DNA from: Gonatopus flavifemur
Taxonomy: Eukaryota > Arthropoda > Insecta > Hymenoptera > Dryinidae
Length of the DNA: 64,000 nucleotides
Assembly: GCA_018340375.1 (NCBI GenBank)
Contig: JAFFJZ010000002.1
Span: forward strand, 43,792,001-43,856,000
Reading direction: 5' to 3'
The notes under the pieces were generated by a model. That model made no database searches. It was given only the letters and a program-made list of their open reading frames with translations, and had not been told where the DNA came from. A program made the translations under genes and the position numbers. Below are positions 45,921-57,440 of the stretch, piece by piece. Position 1 is the stretch's first letter. The number at the start of each line of letters is the position of its first letter.

Positions 45921-47385
45921 GGGGCTGTCCATAAATTACGTAAAACTGAAAGGGGGGAGGGGGTTTTTTTGAAAGCGTTACACAGCGTTATCAAAGGGTG
46001 GGAGGGGGGCAGAGCTAACGTTACGTAATTTTGGAAACCATGTTTTGCTGAACACTTCACGATTTTCCTTATGAAAAATCAATGTACGCCGTGAAAAATA
46101 TTCGTGAATTTCCAAGCAGAACCGTATGGTGAAAAACTTACAGATTGGTAAATTTTCAAATTCACCCACTATTCCAAACTATTTTTTGGAAGTTTTTTCA
46201 CAGTGTACGTTAAACATCGAACTTACTCATCTGAGTATAAAAAAGGATATTAGAGACAATACTACGGAAATCCGAATCAATATGAACTATACAATATTCA
46301 ACTCTGGAACACAATACTGAGGTATTTTCGTACCCCACCGCGTCTCCAAAGTTTCTCCTAATTGCCATTTTTCATCTCATCATGTTTGCTTTGAACTCAT
46401 GTCTCGCAATTTTTTCATAACATTTTCGCGAGTTCCAGTCAAATTCTCAAAATAGTCTCATCAAGTTTTAAAACAAGTCGTGGATGTCTGGTGAATCGGA
46501 TTCTTTTTGGAACTCGTCAAGAACTCTCTGTATTCTGAAAGAGTTCTTGAGGAGTTTTGCAAACGAGGAAGCCATGTCCCATTAGCAGAGTTTTTTTACA
46601 GTAATAGACTAACTAATGGCTTGATGAAACAGTACAGCTTTTTTCCTAAGCAACACACTCATCACAGCAGCGTCACAGCCACGTAACAGCGACATAGTGA
46701 GCCACTGCGATGTCACTGCAACGTCGCTATGACTGAGTGTGATGCTTGGGTTACTTTGAAAAATAGATTTACTGGGTATACTTCTCCGAATCGTTGAAAA
46801 CATGTGAATACACAAAGAAAAAGTTCGTATTATAAATTGCTGGACATCACGGTGAATCTGGACGTGTCTATGGTTTGAAAAAAATTCTCAAACTTTGATT
46901 ATTCAATAGATTATCTCACGTTATGGGAACCAGTTTGGCATTTTTATACAGAAAATGCATTATATATACTTTGAAAATGCCAATATATCCTTAATTCGTC
47001 AGAAAGTTTAGTTTTTTCGCATATATTCGATTCTTACCACAAATATATTGATCATTTTTATTCATTTTCTGCACTTGAAATATGGGATGAGAGAAATAAA
47101 GCTCTTTATCATAAGAAATTCAGTTTTCTCAGATTATCTACATCATGTGGATAAAGAAACATTCCAACGTTTATTATAATTTAAGATGGCATTCGAGAAA
47201 AATATGATTTTTAGTAGAATCTACTGTGAAACGGATAAACTTCGGTGGTATTCACCATCATTTTAGCAACTTAGATCAGAATAAATCTTTTATCAAGTAA
47301 TTACTTGTTTTCAATTTTCTTCAGTTTTGAAACGAGTAGAGGGGGAGGGGTTGTAGTCAGCGTTACGTAATTTATGGACAGCCCC
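45921..47385. mobile_element. TTA-flanked element with GGGGCTGTCCATAAATTACG ends
   Basis: GGGGCTGTCCATAAATTACG (45921) is exactly inverted at 47366-47385; AGGGGGGAGGGGG / GGGGGAGGGG further pairs inside. TTA flanks both ends (45918-45920, 47386-47388). TTA duplications and G-rich TIRs suit PIF/Harbinger. No transposase frame remains, and a CACTGT-type fragment (46088-46205) and a hairpin (46646-46753) lie within. Confidence 0.72.
46646..46753. repeat. hairpin, CTAAGCAACACACTC / GAGTGTGATGCTTGGG ends
   Basis: Arms TCACAGCAGCGTCACAG-like and CTGCAACGTCGCTATGA pair across GTAACAGCGACATAGTGAGC. Words GTCAC/GTGAC and AGCGAC. Confidence 0.6.
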
Positions 47386-47488
47386 TTACTGTGTGTAATT
47401 GAAAGTTCAATCAGACATTTCCAACAGTGCACATTAAAAAAACAACGCAATGGATCGTGGTTTTTAGTGTACAACTAGATGAAAATAC

Positions 47489-47600
47489 TACCCAAGTAAC
47501 ACAAGAAGTTCTGAGAATGTGCTCGAACATTCTGAGAAGGTTCCAGGGCATTCTCAGAATGTTCGAGCACATTTTCAGAACTTCTTGTGTTACTTGGGTA
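47489..47600. repeat. 112-bp near-perfect hairpin with TACCCAAGTAACAC ends
   Basis: TACCCAAGTAACACAAGAAG to CATTCTGAGAA pairs with the right half around a central GGTTCCAGGG. Only one or two mismatches were noted. The word GAACATTCTGAGAA fills the stem. Open frames on both strands read the same stem. Confidence 0.9.
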
Positions 47601-47755
47601 CAAGTCATATTGGGTTCTGCAATTTAATCCGTGATTGATGAACTACGAAAGGGATTATTCTCCCCATATGAGGAGTATATTTGTTTATTACATATTATCA
47701 TTCACCTATTCCACTTCATCATAAGATGATTTTTTTCTTTAATATTGATTCTTAA

Positions 47756-48050
47756 GGGGATACCAGCGTACTCTCAAAATAAAGATTTTGCGTGCAAGAT
47801 ATCTCCCAACTGAACTCATGAAACTATCTGAAAATTTCAGGGAATAATCTTTGATACTCTATCAATTGCTGTACAAAAAAAATTTCTTTTACCAACTGAG
47901 GAAAAATATTTTTTTTCGAAATTTGGGCTTTGTACAGCAATTGATAAAGTATCAAAGATCATTCCCTGAAAATTTCAGACAGTTTCATAAGTTCAGTTGA
48001 AAGAAATCTTGCACAGAAAATCTTTACTCGGATGGTACGCTGGTATCCCC
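47756..48050. repeat. TTAA-flanked palindromic MITE, copy 2
   Basis: 295 bp flanked by TTAA (47752-47755 and 48051-48054). Ends GGGGATACCAGCGTAC and GTACGCTGGTATCCCC. The ends match copy 1 (34112-34410) for GRGGATACCAGCG, and CTGAAAATTTCAG recurs in both, but most of the arms differ. Confidence 0.88.
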
Positions 48051-48054
48051 TTAA

Positions 48055-49430
48055 GAGAACATTTTTTCAATTTAAAACAATGTTTAATCACTTATAGTAT
48101 TCTGATGGAAAAACCGTGTCGTAAAAACGAGCGTATCGGGTGTGCACGAGTATATTTACAGGTCTTTTACGAGGCTTCATAAAACACGATCTCCCGATAT
48201 CCAGTACGCAACGTAAAATGAATTACAATCTGGAATATATATGTGAAATCCCTTATCTTCAAGATTTTATGCCAAACTAGAAAAGAGGAAAAGAATTTTT
48301 TGAGTTGAATTTGGGATGAATTTTTTTGTGCGTTAATTTAACGGAATGCCGTTTTTATTCCTACCACACTGGGATATGTGAAAATTCAACCGGTTTAATC
48401 CTAGGGTCATTGAAACGTCTGTCATTTTACTTCAATTTCGATTCATTCTCTTCACATTGTGTCCGTCAAGATCATTGTCGTCATATTCATTCATCGTATC
48501 CCTTCGAGAAGACCTTCAGGTTTCTCCGGAACAAACGTGTATGAAAATTCTCTATGCGTATATTAGAATGAAATTTTGAATACACATTTGAGGATTTTCT
48601 TGTGAAAGTATACATATAGAAGACCCAGTTTCTTGTAAAAATTTCCCCATGTGAATGAGAGTATAACGATAAAAGTATGACTATAAGAATTTTGTTTTCT
48701 CATTCGCAAGACTTTTTTTTTCATTTCAAAAAGTTTCTTTCTATGTTGTAAGAATTCGAAAAGAAAATCTTATCACATTGATTTGGTACATCGAGAGAAA
48801 ATTTTGTTCTTCTTCTGATTGCAAACTGTACAATTTAGAATTTACCGTACCGAATCAAAAATTTTTTTCTTTCATATTTAAAGACAAGTTCAATACAGGA
48901 TCTTGGAAGTTCTGGGTCAAGGATTTACATCCAATCGATCCTCGATCTCGTCGTATGGGTATGAATTATTTAAAAAGCTTTCAATCCTGAATAATTATCC
49001 ATCTTTACCGAATAATGAATAAGGAATGCCGAAGAATATCCACAGAAAACACTGTTTAATTGAATAAGTTGGAGCAGCAAATTTATTTCATGCTCAGACA
49101 ATATTTTTTCAATAAAAGGAATATAAATACTTTTCGTGTATCTAAATGAATATTTGTATTTTGTTTTTTGTTTTTGAACTGCCCAATCCGCGTGGAAGAA
49201 TTAAATCTCAACTAGCAATATCAATTTCACTCGAAATATCTATTCGTTATTACCTGAATATATCTTGTCAAAGTTAATAATTTTCACGTGATCCGATTAT
49301 ATAATACAAAGTCACGACACATCCCCACTCGAAAGAGTTTCCCACAAGGAGAATAGTGCTTTCATCACTTGGAAATCCAGTGATAAATGTTTAGAGAGTT
49401 TAAATGTGGAGGGTTGTATGAATCTCACAA
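48055..49430. other. intergenic DNA, nothing recognised
   Basis: AT-rich, short chance frames only. Confidence 0.45.
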
Positions 49431-49614
49431 TTTTATTTATTCATTTATTTACTTATTCAAAATTCTATGGGTTTAAACTCATTACAATAAAAAAAAGAGA
49501 AATAAAAAGTACATAAATCATATCATCTGGCAAAGTAGAAATTAAATTTTATAACAATATCAAATCACAAATGTAAAAAGTATAAATCATTGAACAAGAA
49601 ATATATCTTATTTA

Positions 49615-50900
49615 TTAGGTGTACAAATAAGTTTCCGCGGTTTTTTATAAAAAATTAGGAATTTATTGTAAAGGAAAAGTACATTACGTTTTATTCAAAG
49701 TATTTTCCATCATTTGCCACTACTTTTCCCCATCTTTCTGGCAACATTCGGATACCCCGTCGAAAAAACTCTTCATCTTTTGACGCTATCCACAAATCTA
49801 CCCAATTTTTGGTGTCTTCATATGATGTGAAGCGCTGCTCAGACAGACCATGTGCCATCGACCGGAACAGGTGATAATCAGAAGGGGCTGAGTCTGGTGA
49901 ATACGGCGGGTGGGGTAAAACTTCCCAGTTGAGTGTTTCCAAGTATGTTTTTACCGGCGCCGCAACATGTGGACGAGCATTATCGTGTAAAAGAATAATT
50001 TTGTCGTGTCTGGAGTAGTAATGGGCGCGTTTTTCCTTAAGTGCCCGACTCAATCTCATCAATTGTGTTCGGTAGAGAGCTCCAGTAATGGTTTCGCTTG
50101 GTTTCAGCAATTCATAATACACGACACCAAGCTGATCCCACCAAATACACAGCATGAGTTTTTTTCCATGAATATTCGGCTTAGCTGTCGATGTTGATGG
50201 TTCGCCGGGCTTAACCCATGACTTTCTCTTCTTTGGATTATCGTAGTGAATCAATTTTTCGTCACCAGTGACTATACGATGCAAAAAACTCTTTTTTTTA
50301 TTCCTGGCAAGCAGCATTTCACTCATGCATAATCGGCGTTCAACGTCTCTCGGCTTTAGTTCATATGGAACCCAATTTCCTTGTTTTTGAATCATTCCTA
50401 ACGATTTTAAACGATGTGAAATTGCTTGTTGAGTCACTTGTAGAGTAAGTGCAAGTTCTTTTTGCGTTTGGGACGAATCTTCCTCCAATAGTACTTCTAA
50501 TTCCATGTCTTCGTACACTTTCGGCCTTCCACTGCGTTCTTTGTCTTTAACGTCAAACTCACCGTTCTTAAACTTTTGAAACCATTCCTGACAACTTCTC
50601 TCACTTAAAGCAGCTTCACCATATGCTTCTAGAAGCAATCGATGCGCCTCAGCTGCAGATTTTTTCACATTAAAGAAGTAAATCAAAAGTTCCCGCAAAT
50701 GATGCTTATTCGGAATAAAACTTGACATTTTTGCACGAAAAAAATTACGTGATGCTGATACGGAATCACTAGTACTTTAAGGTTATGGTGTTGCCAGATG
50801 ACTAAACTTGGGATATTACGTTTTACATCTGACAATTTCTCCATAACCTTCTGGTGGGGCCATCTTTTGACAAACCGCGGAAACTTATTTGTACACCTAA
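49615..50900 (-). mobile_element. irritans-type mariner element, 1286 bp, 29-bp identical TIRs
   Basis: TTAGGTGTACAAATAAGTTT... at 49615-49643 matches the reverse complement of 50872-50900 over about 29 bp. TA flanks both ends (49613-49614 and 50901-50902). The element sits inside the 3' part of a degenerate LINE; removing it and one TA restores LINE continuity. Confidence 0.95.
49691..50728 (-). CDS. mariner transposase, intact ORF, irritans-like
   Basis: 345 codons from a true ATG (50728) to TAA, the normal mariner length. The N-terminal HTH region contains SERSCQEWFQKFKNGEFDVKD; the linker WVPYELKPRDVERR follows. The catalytic triad is Asp156 (VTGDEK), Asp249 (LHDNARPH) and Asp284 (APSDYHLF), with 34 residues between the last two. 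Two departures from consensus: Leu159 where GDEKW is usual, and Ser in SPDSAPSDY where Leu is usual. No stop or frameshift, so it may still make protein. Whether it is active cannot be told. Transposases cut and paste the element at TA sites. Confidence 0.92.
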   Translation of the reverse strand: MSSFIPNKHHLRELLIYFFNVKKSAAEAHRLLLEAYGEAALSERSCQEWFQKFKNGEFDVKDKERSGRPKVYEDMELEVLLEEDSSQTQKELALTLQVTQQAISHRLKSLGMIQKQGNWVPYELKPRDVERRLCMSEMLLARNKKKSFLHRIVTGDEKLIHYDNPKKRKSWVKPGEPSTSTAKPNIHGKKLMLCIWWDQLGVVYYELLKPSETITGALYRTQLMRLSRALKEKRAHYYSRHDKIILLHDNARPHVAAPVKTYLETLNWEVLPHPPYSPDSAPSDYHLFRSMAHGLSEQRFTSYEDTKNWVDLWIASKDEEFFRRGIRMLPERWGKVVANDGKYFE

Positions 50901-52475
50901 TAGTTACCATAGCACTTCTAAATTTAGCTTTAAGGCTAAATAAACTCATATTAAGAATATCCATCCAAAGAGAACAATCATTTAATAATGTACACATTCT
51001 CCAACGATCTAGTTAGGATATCAACATGAAATATATTCTGATTATTACGAAGCAACCTCCCTGGAACATGTAGACCAAAAAGCAAGAGCAAGTCACTACA
51101 ATCAATGAGATTATTTAAAATTTTGTGTGAAAAACACAAATCAATCTTTTTGAATGAGATTTCAATCGTTGGAATATTTAACTGACCAGATATTTGTCTA
51201 TAGTCATGATCATCATACCGCATTGGATTACCAATTGAATAAGCAACAAATCGAAAGAAGATGTGGTTAAAGTTTTCCAATTTTTCAATTTGATAGTCCC
51301 AGATAGGATGCCATATGGCTCCACAATAAGTTAAATGAGGATATATGTATCCATAATATATACATCTGAATGCCTTCAAATTGGTAAATTCTCTGCAATA
51401 CCTCTCAAAGTAGTTTATTCTTCTTGAAACAAGAGTATGAACATAATCAATATGATGATTAAAAAGTAGGTTTGAATCAAAATACACCCCTAAGTCCTTA
51501 ACTAATGTTATCTCATCAATTATTATATTATCCATCCTGTATTCATACATCGCACTTATTTTTTTGCCAAAACACATCCTAGAGCATTTTTTAATATTAA
51601 AAAATAGCCCATTCTTTTTAACCCAATCGGAGATCGAGTCTAAGTCTCTTTGTAGTAAACCTTCATCAGACTTTACTCTAATGACTCTGTATATTTTCAA
51701 ATCATCAGCGAACATTACAAATTTGCTGAATTTTACAACTTGCTCAATATCATTACAGAAAATTAAAAATAAAAGAGGACCCAGATGCGATCCCTGACCC
51801 ACACCAGACGCGACATGAATATCTCTCGAGGCAACATTCTGTACTTTTACTCTTTGAATCCTACCACATAACATGGATTACAGAAAACTCAGATTGTTAC
51901 CTAACACACCATAATTCTTAAGTTTTTCAGTATATACAGAGTGTACAACAGAATTATCATCAAAGGCAGTGACTATATCATTGGAAAAATACAAAGATTA
52001 GTGTTAACAGACCTACCACTAATGAAACCGTGCTGTTGTGATATGATAAATTTCCTAAAATAACTGAAATATGCCTTATATAAAATAGAATCAAAAATCT
52101 TTGCAAACACGCATGGTTTATTAATAGGTCTATAGTTGTTTACATCAGTCTTGTCGCCACCCTTAAACAATGGAGTGATGAAACTAACTCTCCAATTATC
52201 TGGGAAACACCCATTTTGTAAACATTTATCATATAGTAAAGTTGAGACATCAACAAATGACTTCTTGCAAGATAATACAAATAAGGGATGAATGTCATCA
52301 GGTCCCGACATAGAGTGAGAATTAAGCTCATCTAATGCAATCCGAACATCTGATTTCGAAATACAAATAGGGGGCATAGAATCATTAACCATTACCTTAA
52401 AATTATATGCTTGCAATTCATTATCACAATAAACTTCTTCAAACTTTGATGCAAATAATGAAACTACATTTTTAC
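50901..52475 (-). pseudogene. reverse transcriptase of a Jockey/CR1-like LINE, broken
   Basis: Piece 1 (about 52475-51973) reads SMSGPDDIHP, PLFKGGDKTDVNNYRPI and QHGFISGRSVNTNL, the palm/fingers start. Piece 2 (51874-50978) has ASGVGQGSHLGPLLF, the catalytic FADDLKIYR, CLG-type KDLGVYFDSNLLFNHHI and the C-terminal connection (YPHLTYCGAIWHPIW). Between them (51875-51972) the frame shifts, a stop lies just before piece 2, and the segment expected to hold the first catalytic Asp (DFSKAFD in relatives) is missing or reduced. A further shift near 50990 moves the end (LNDCSLWMDILNMSLFSLK) into another frame. The copy cannot be functional. Confidence 0.85.
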
Positions 52476-52911
52476 TATTTTATTATGAATTTTGTTATTC
52501 GTTTCATTTTTTATTCATCGATCGATAGAATTGTTCGATTGATGAATTAGTTTATAATCACTATGTGAGAAAGTTATTACATAACCGAGTGTTGAAAATG
52601 CAGTCAAGTTCTCGTTGAGAGAAAAACAAGGTAATTCACCTAATATCGGATATTAAATCGAACTAATAATTATACCGGTTTTGTGGGATACGTCATTGAA
52701 TACTGGATGAATTCAAAGTGAATCGAATAGCTCAACAAAGTAATAAGCAATTGATTGAGAAATCAAAATTCAATATGAATGTGAACATACTATCCACAAT
52801 AAAGAAAAAATTCAATCCCATATTCATTTGTCTGAACTGAATCCTACGGGAAAACTTTCTTTGAAAATGTCTCAAAATGTTAGAGAAATTCAGAATGGGA
52901 TTCTTGACAGG

Positions 52912-53090
52912 CCCCACATAGCACGAAGACTTCTAAAAGATATCTCATAGTATCTTAAAAGATGTTTTATGCAACACAATCAAAACAATTTAAGAACTCC
53001 GTTGTTCTTCAAGAATAAAAGATAGAATTAGAATTTTAACAGATATCTTTTAGAATGCTTTTCCTGCAAGAACATTGGTGTTATGTGGAG
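52912..53090. repeat. CCCCACATAGCAC hairpin, AGATATCT words
   Basis: Left CCCCACATAGCACGAAG, right TTGGTGTTATGTGG. Interior TCTAAAAGATATCTC, AAAAGATG and AGATATCTTTTAGA; vocabulary as at 24026-24244. Confidence 0.65.
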
Positions 53091-53109
53091 TATTGAAAGT
53101 TTCAGTGTT

Positions 53110-53370
53110 TACACTGAGAAAAATCATCTATTATAAATTACTAGACTCGCTAATATATTGAGGATATACTTGCATTTTGAAGTTATATCCCAAACATCCT
53201 CTTGAAAAGTACCAGACTTTCTATTATAAAATGTTATTATTCTACCATTCACTCACAGAAAGTCTGGTACTTTTCGAAAGAATGTTTGGTATATAACTTC
53301 AAAACGCAAGTATCTCCTCAATATACTAGCGAGTCTAGTAATTTATAATAGATAATTTTTCTCCGTGTAT
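53110..53370. repeat. palindromic MITE, TACACTGAGAAAAATCATCT / TTTTCTCCGTGTA ends
   Basis: Arms of about 105 bp: ATTATAAATTACTAGACTCG and GAAAAGTACCAGACTTTCT at the left, AGAAAGTCTGGTACTTTTCG and CGAGTCTAGTAATTTATAAT at the right. Confidence 0.85.
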
Positions 53371-54855
53371 TAAAGAAATTCAGAAAAATTTTCTGCTCCA
53401 GCAATTTAGGTTTCAATTTTATCCATTTATATCATTTTCAATAGTATATAAATAAATTTATGAATTTCAATGACTTATCCTTGAATTTCATAATCATCTC
53501 TCGAATTTAAGAATGTTCTTGAATTTAATGATCACTTATAAAATTTCATATTGATTTTTGCATTAAAATCAAGCAGTTTTCTAAATTGGAAACTGAAATA
53601 TTTGTTCATTCTATAACCACCAATCCGAGTTGCAATTTTTTCACGCATCAAATAATGTGTTAAAATCTGACACGCTATAGCGAATAATTCGTAATTAGTG
53701 TCTCATCCATAACTAATGCCCATAAAAAAATTCAAATGAATACATCATCCCACTAATTTAGATTATCTATAGTTTGACATTTATAATCAACATAATTTAA
53801 GAATATCTTGTCATCTGTATATAAATATCATGAACTTTTGAAATCCAATCTAAGCCCTTCTCAATACATTTCGTGGACACTCATATAAGATTATTTTTAT
53901 CAAAATATTGCGTACATTCATGTTAGACTGGTTTAAGAATGATTTAGAAAAAAAATCACGAGGAATCCCCGCTGACGGATAAAATCTCGATACATGTATA
54001 CGACACTTGATCTCTCATGACTTGCCTAAAATTTTGAATATATTAACTCATCGGTATACGTTTTTCATTTTTCGAGCATTCCCATATAACTGGCTTTTTT
54101 CCCTTGATATGTCCAACGTATTCCGTCCAAATGACACGAGAATTTCAATTCTCCGAAAAATACGTAAGTTCGAATGAGTTTCGTCTTTATGTTCTCAATA
54201 CCATACAAAATTCATATATCTTGGCGATGAAATCACATTTTAGTCGCACGGATCAACAATGTGCGTAGCTTTGATAATAATTCATAAGAAAAAAACCTGT
54301 CCACAAATTGCAACTAAATCAAAAAACTTATATAATGTTGTATTGGAAAATCAAATCAACCACTATTTCACTCAATTCACTTGGATAATAATGTGGTATA
54401 ATTATTGGCTATGATTATGAGGAATCATCAAATATTAATTGATTTCATGATTTTTTCTAATTACATCTTATGAAATCGATACACGGTTTTTTCATTGGAA
54501 ACACTTCCTAGGAAAATATTATGTAGTCCTGAAAAACGTGTTTGGATTGAAGTTTACATATCGTCAACAACATAATATCTTATATTATTTCTCATCAAGT
54601 ATCGATGCACTTGAATTTGTCCTGGGAGAATTGCTTATCCCATTATTTTTTTATTCCAATATGAGCAGTTTCCATTCATTGTACGTCCATTATATATAAT
54701 TTCTAGCACATAATTGGAAATGATTATCATGGAAAATGTCTTGGAATCGATCTACTCGAAACCCACTTGACGTGAAATCAAATACATGTTTTATTAATAT
54801 TTAACGATTGACGTATTTCAGCGATCAGTGTGAATATAATTTCATATCATTTCGA
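53371..54855. other. intergenic DNA, nothing recognised
   Basis: AT-rich, no coding or terminal-repeat structure seen. Confidence 0.45.
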
Positions 54856-55330
54856 CCCACGGAGTAAAAAGTATCGCTGGCATAACAAATGAGTCTATTA
54901 CCATAGCGCCTACAGAATAAAATCACTGACAGAACAAGGAAAATTATGAGCAAAACCACCCTGAGAACCCGATTTCTTAGATTTTAAGAAAATTTCTTGG
55001 TCCTCATTCTGATAAATCTTCTTTTCAATGGAAAAGATAGTTCATTCCAATAAGAGAATTTTTCATTGAATTGAAATTATATTCTTCGAATTCAAGAAGA
55101 AATATATTTCTTTCTCAATTTGATAATTTTTTGTTCCAATGTGATGAAGAGTTTTTGCATTGAAAAAAATATTTATTAGAATGAAGGCAAAGAAAATTTT
55201 CTTTCAATCAATTTGGGTTCTCAGTGCAAATTCCTTTGCTGAGATACACAAATTTGTTAACAGAACTGAAATCTTAACTGATGGAGTGAATATTGTTGCA
55301 AGAACAGCAAATTTTTTTACGTTTCAAAAA
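54856..55330 (+). repeat. ACGGAGAAAA MITE (GCTGGCATAAC type), split by a nested MITE
   Basis: 54856-54956 (ACGGAGTAAAAAGTATCGCT, then CATAGCGCCTACA) and 55227-55330 (TTTGCTGAGATACACAAATT, then GTTGCAAGAACAGCAAATTT) match consecutive parts of 58473-58703. The right end is eroded. Confidence 0.6.
54957..55226 (+). repeat. CACTGAGA...GGGTTCTCAGTG MITE, copy 2, nested
   Basis: Starts ACCCTGAGAACCCGATTTC and ends TTTGGGTTCTCAGTG. It shares ordered blocks with 542-787. It interrupts a copy of the element seen whole at 58473-58703. Confidence 0.65.
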
Positions 55331-55594
55331 CATCCAAGTACATTTTTTCCAACTGAAATGAAGAAAAAACTTGGAAATTTGAATCCAAAAGGTTGAAAAG
55401 AAAATCCTAAACACTGTTTTCTGTATTCAGAGAAATGTTTAAAATCCAAGCCCGTGCGAGGAGGTAAACAAAAATGGCTGTGACAGCTAAATCTGATTTG
55501 CAGGAATAGCGAATTCACCACTGTGACAGTGAATTCTCAGTTATTACAGCGACAAAAATAAATTATGAGAGCTAAAATATTTCGCTGTTCTATA

Positions 55595-56490
55595 CACTGG
55601 AAAAAATATTCATTTGTCCTCTCTCTATAAAGTATTTATTTGTAGAAATTAAATATTAAATTAAATGCAAAAACTGATTACTCGTGATGAATAAATTATT
55701 TGTTTAGGAGACCAATTTATTTAGGGCTAGCATTCAATTACACAGGTCTACAATGATTTTGGTGTCGCTAAAACTAAAGCAGATTTCGAGTATATTCGAT
55801 ACCCTGACTCTGGAAATATACTTATTTCTTTAATGCTACGTGTAGTTTTCAAGAAATCGCAGGTGTAAAATAAAATGAAAATGCACGATTTTGAAACGTT
55901 TTATTCAATTATTCCACACTTTAAGAACATTTTATCAAATTATTCTTCAAATTATCTCAAAATATGAGTCATTCTCTTCCAAATGCGATTAGGTTTGTTC
56001 AAATATCTTTTTTTTTCTCTGAGATACGACAGTTTGAAAATTGTATTATTTCACCTATTCACTAAATCCATGAACACACAAATTTCAAATTGTCGTGTCA
56101 CAGTAAAAAAAAAGATATTCGAGCAAACTCAACGGCATTCGGAAGGGGATGGATTATATTTTGAGGTGCATCTACTAGTTTCATGAGAAAAAATTACATT
56201 CTGACGTCACGTAATCTCAAATATGTCGAAAAACGGTGTTTTTCACACATTGACGTTAAAATATCTCAAAAACCACACGTAATAATGCAATTTTGAAGCC
56301 AGATTCGGATTCAGCGCGCCAAAATACTTCGGAAAAGTATGATACAGTTGTTGCACCAAACAAAAAGTTCAATTTTGTAGGCCTGTGTTATCTGAGTCGA
56401 TTAAATATTTCATCAATCCTAAGAAATATTTTATGAAGAGAGGACAAATAAACTATTCAGTTGGTTGGAAGAAATTTTTTTTTTCAGTGT
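55595..56490. repeat. CACTGGAAAAAATATTC element with GTCCTCTC inner TIR
   Basis: CACTGGAAAAAATATTCATT then TGTCCTCTC pairs with GAGAGGACAAATAAACTATT and TTTTTTTTTCAGTG. About 900 bp, no recognisable gene. Confidence 0.6.
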
Positions 56491-57120
56491 ATATAGAATC
56501 TATGGATATTGACATCTGATTCTATTATCTTTATAAAAAAGTTCATAGCTACACCTATAATTCAATGGGTGCAACAGCAATTGAAATGTGCGATTTACCG
56601 TGCTTTAGCGATAAATTCGCTGCTTTAGGAAAGCGCATACCCCAGGAAAAATAATTAGCTCTGACAGCGAATTCGTGTATTTGATATTTGGATCGCCAAA
56701 AGTATTAATGCAATAGCTAAATTTAGTCACTATAGCAATAAGTCTTGTTACCACAACTAAAGAATAGCTACTAGAGCTAATCAATTATGGTAGAATCCGC
56801 TAGGGAGTTGACTGAATCAATTGTGCTCGTAATACCACAAACAGTTTCTTATAAACTCAATCTCACAGCCAATTTCGCAGTATGCCGAATCCCTATAGAC
56901 TTTTAAAGCATACCGCGTTTTTCACAGCGTATAGATAGTATATTTCATTTCAGGAAATTCATTAATTTTTCAACTCCAAGAAGATTCTTTGAAAACTTGT
57001 CTTGGATCTCTTTACATTTTTTTTTATGATCACTTTGAATGAACAAACCCTTCCCCAATGACTTTATGGAATTTGAAACTAAATTGATCTTGTATCAATG
57101 TCTGTTTCCATTTTACCCTC

Positions 57121-57440
57121 CACTGTTAGAAAAATTCTTAAATTTAATACGAAATTCTTTATGAAATACCATATTTTCATATTGAATTCAATAATAGTTC
57201 TTAAATTTAATATTGATAATGAAATCTCAAAATTTCTTTCTGAAATGTGACAATTGTTTATTAAATTTCACAAACATTTGATTACAATTAAGAACAAAAT
57301 TATCAACATTGGGAAAAAAATTCTTAACATTAAGAATTATATTATTGAATTCAATATTTTATTATGAAATTTAATAAAATGATTATGTAAAAAACTTCAT
57401 AATATTCTTATGAAGTTTCAGGAAGATTTTTCTAACAGTG
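57121..57440. repeat. 320-bp MITE, CACTGTTAGAAAAATTCTT ends
   Basis: CACTGTTAGAAAAATTCTTA pairs with GAAGATTTTTCTAACAGTG. The interior is made of TTCTTAAATTTAATA, GAAATTTAATAA and AACATTAAGAAT words. Confidence 0.8.

Larger units (their letters stand above)
49431..52480 (-). mobile_element. non-LTR retrotransposon (Jockey/CR1-like), 5'-truncated, dead
   Basis: The minus strand carries reverse-transcriptase coding from about 52475 down to about 50902, interrupted by mariner 49615-50900. A 3'UTR then runs 49612-49431 and ends in AATAAA-like tandem units (AATAAATAAATGAATAAATA), a typical LINE tail. The 5' end is missing: no endonuclease or ORF1 is visible beyond about 52480. No clear target duplication was seen. 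Confidence 0.8.

Noticed and set aside
47411..47627. Overlapping frames of about 65 codons on both strands
   Set aside because: Both translate the same near-perfect hairpin at 47489-47600.
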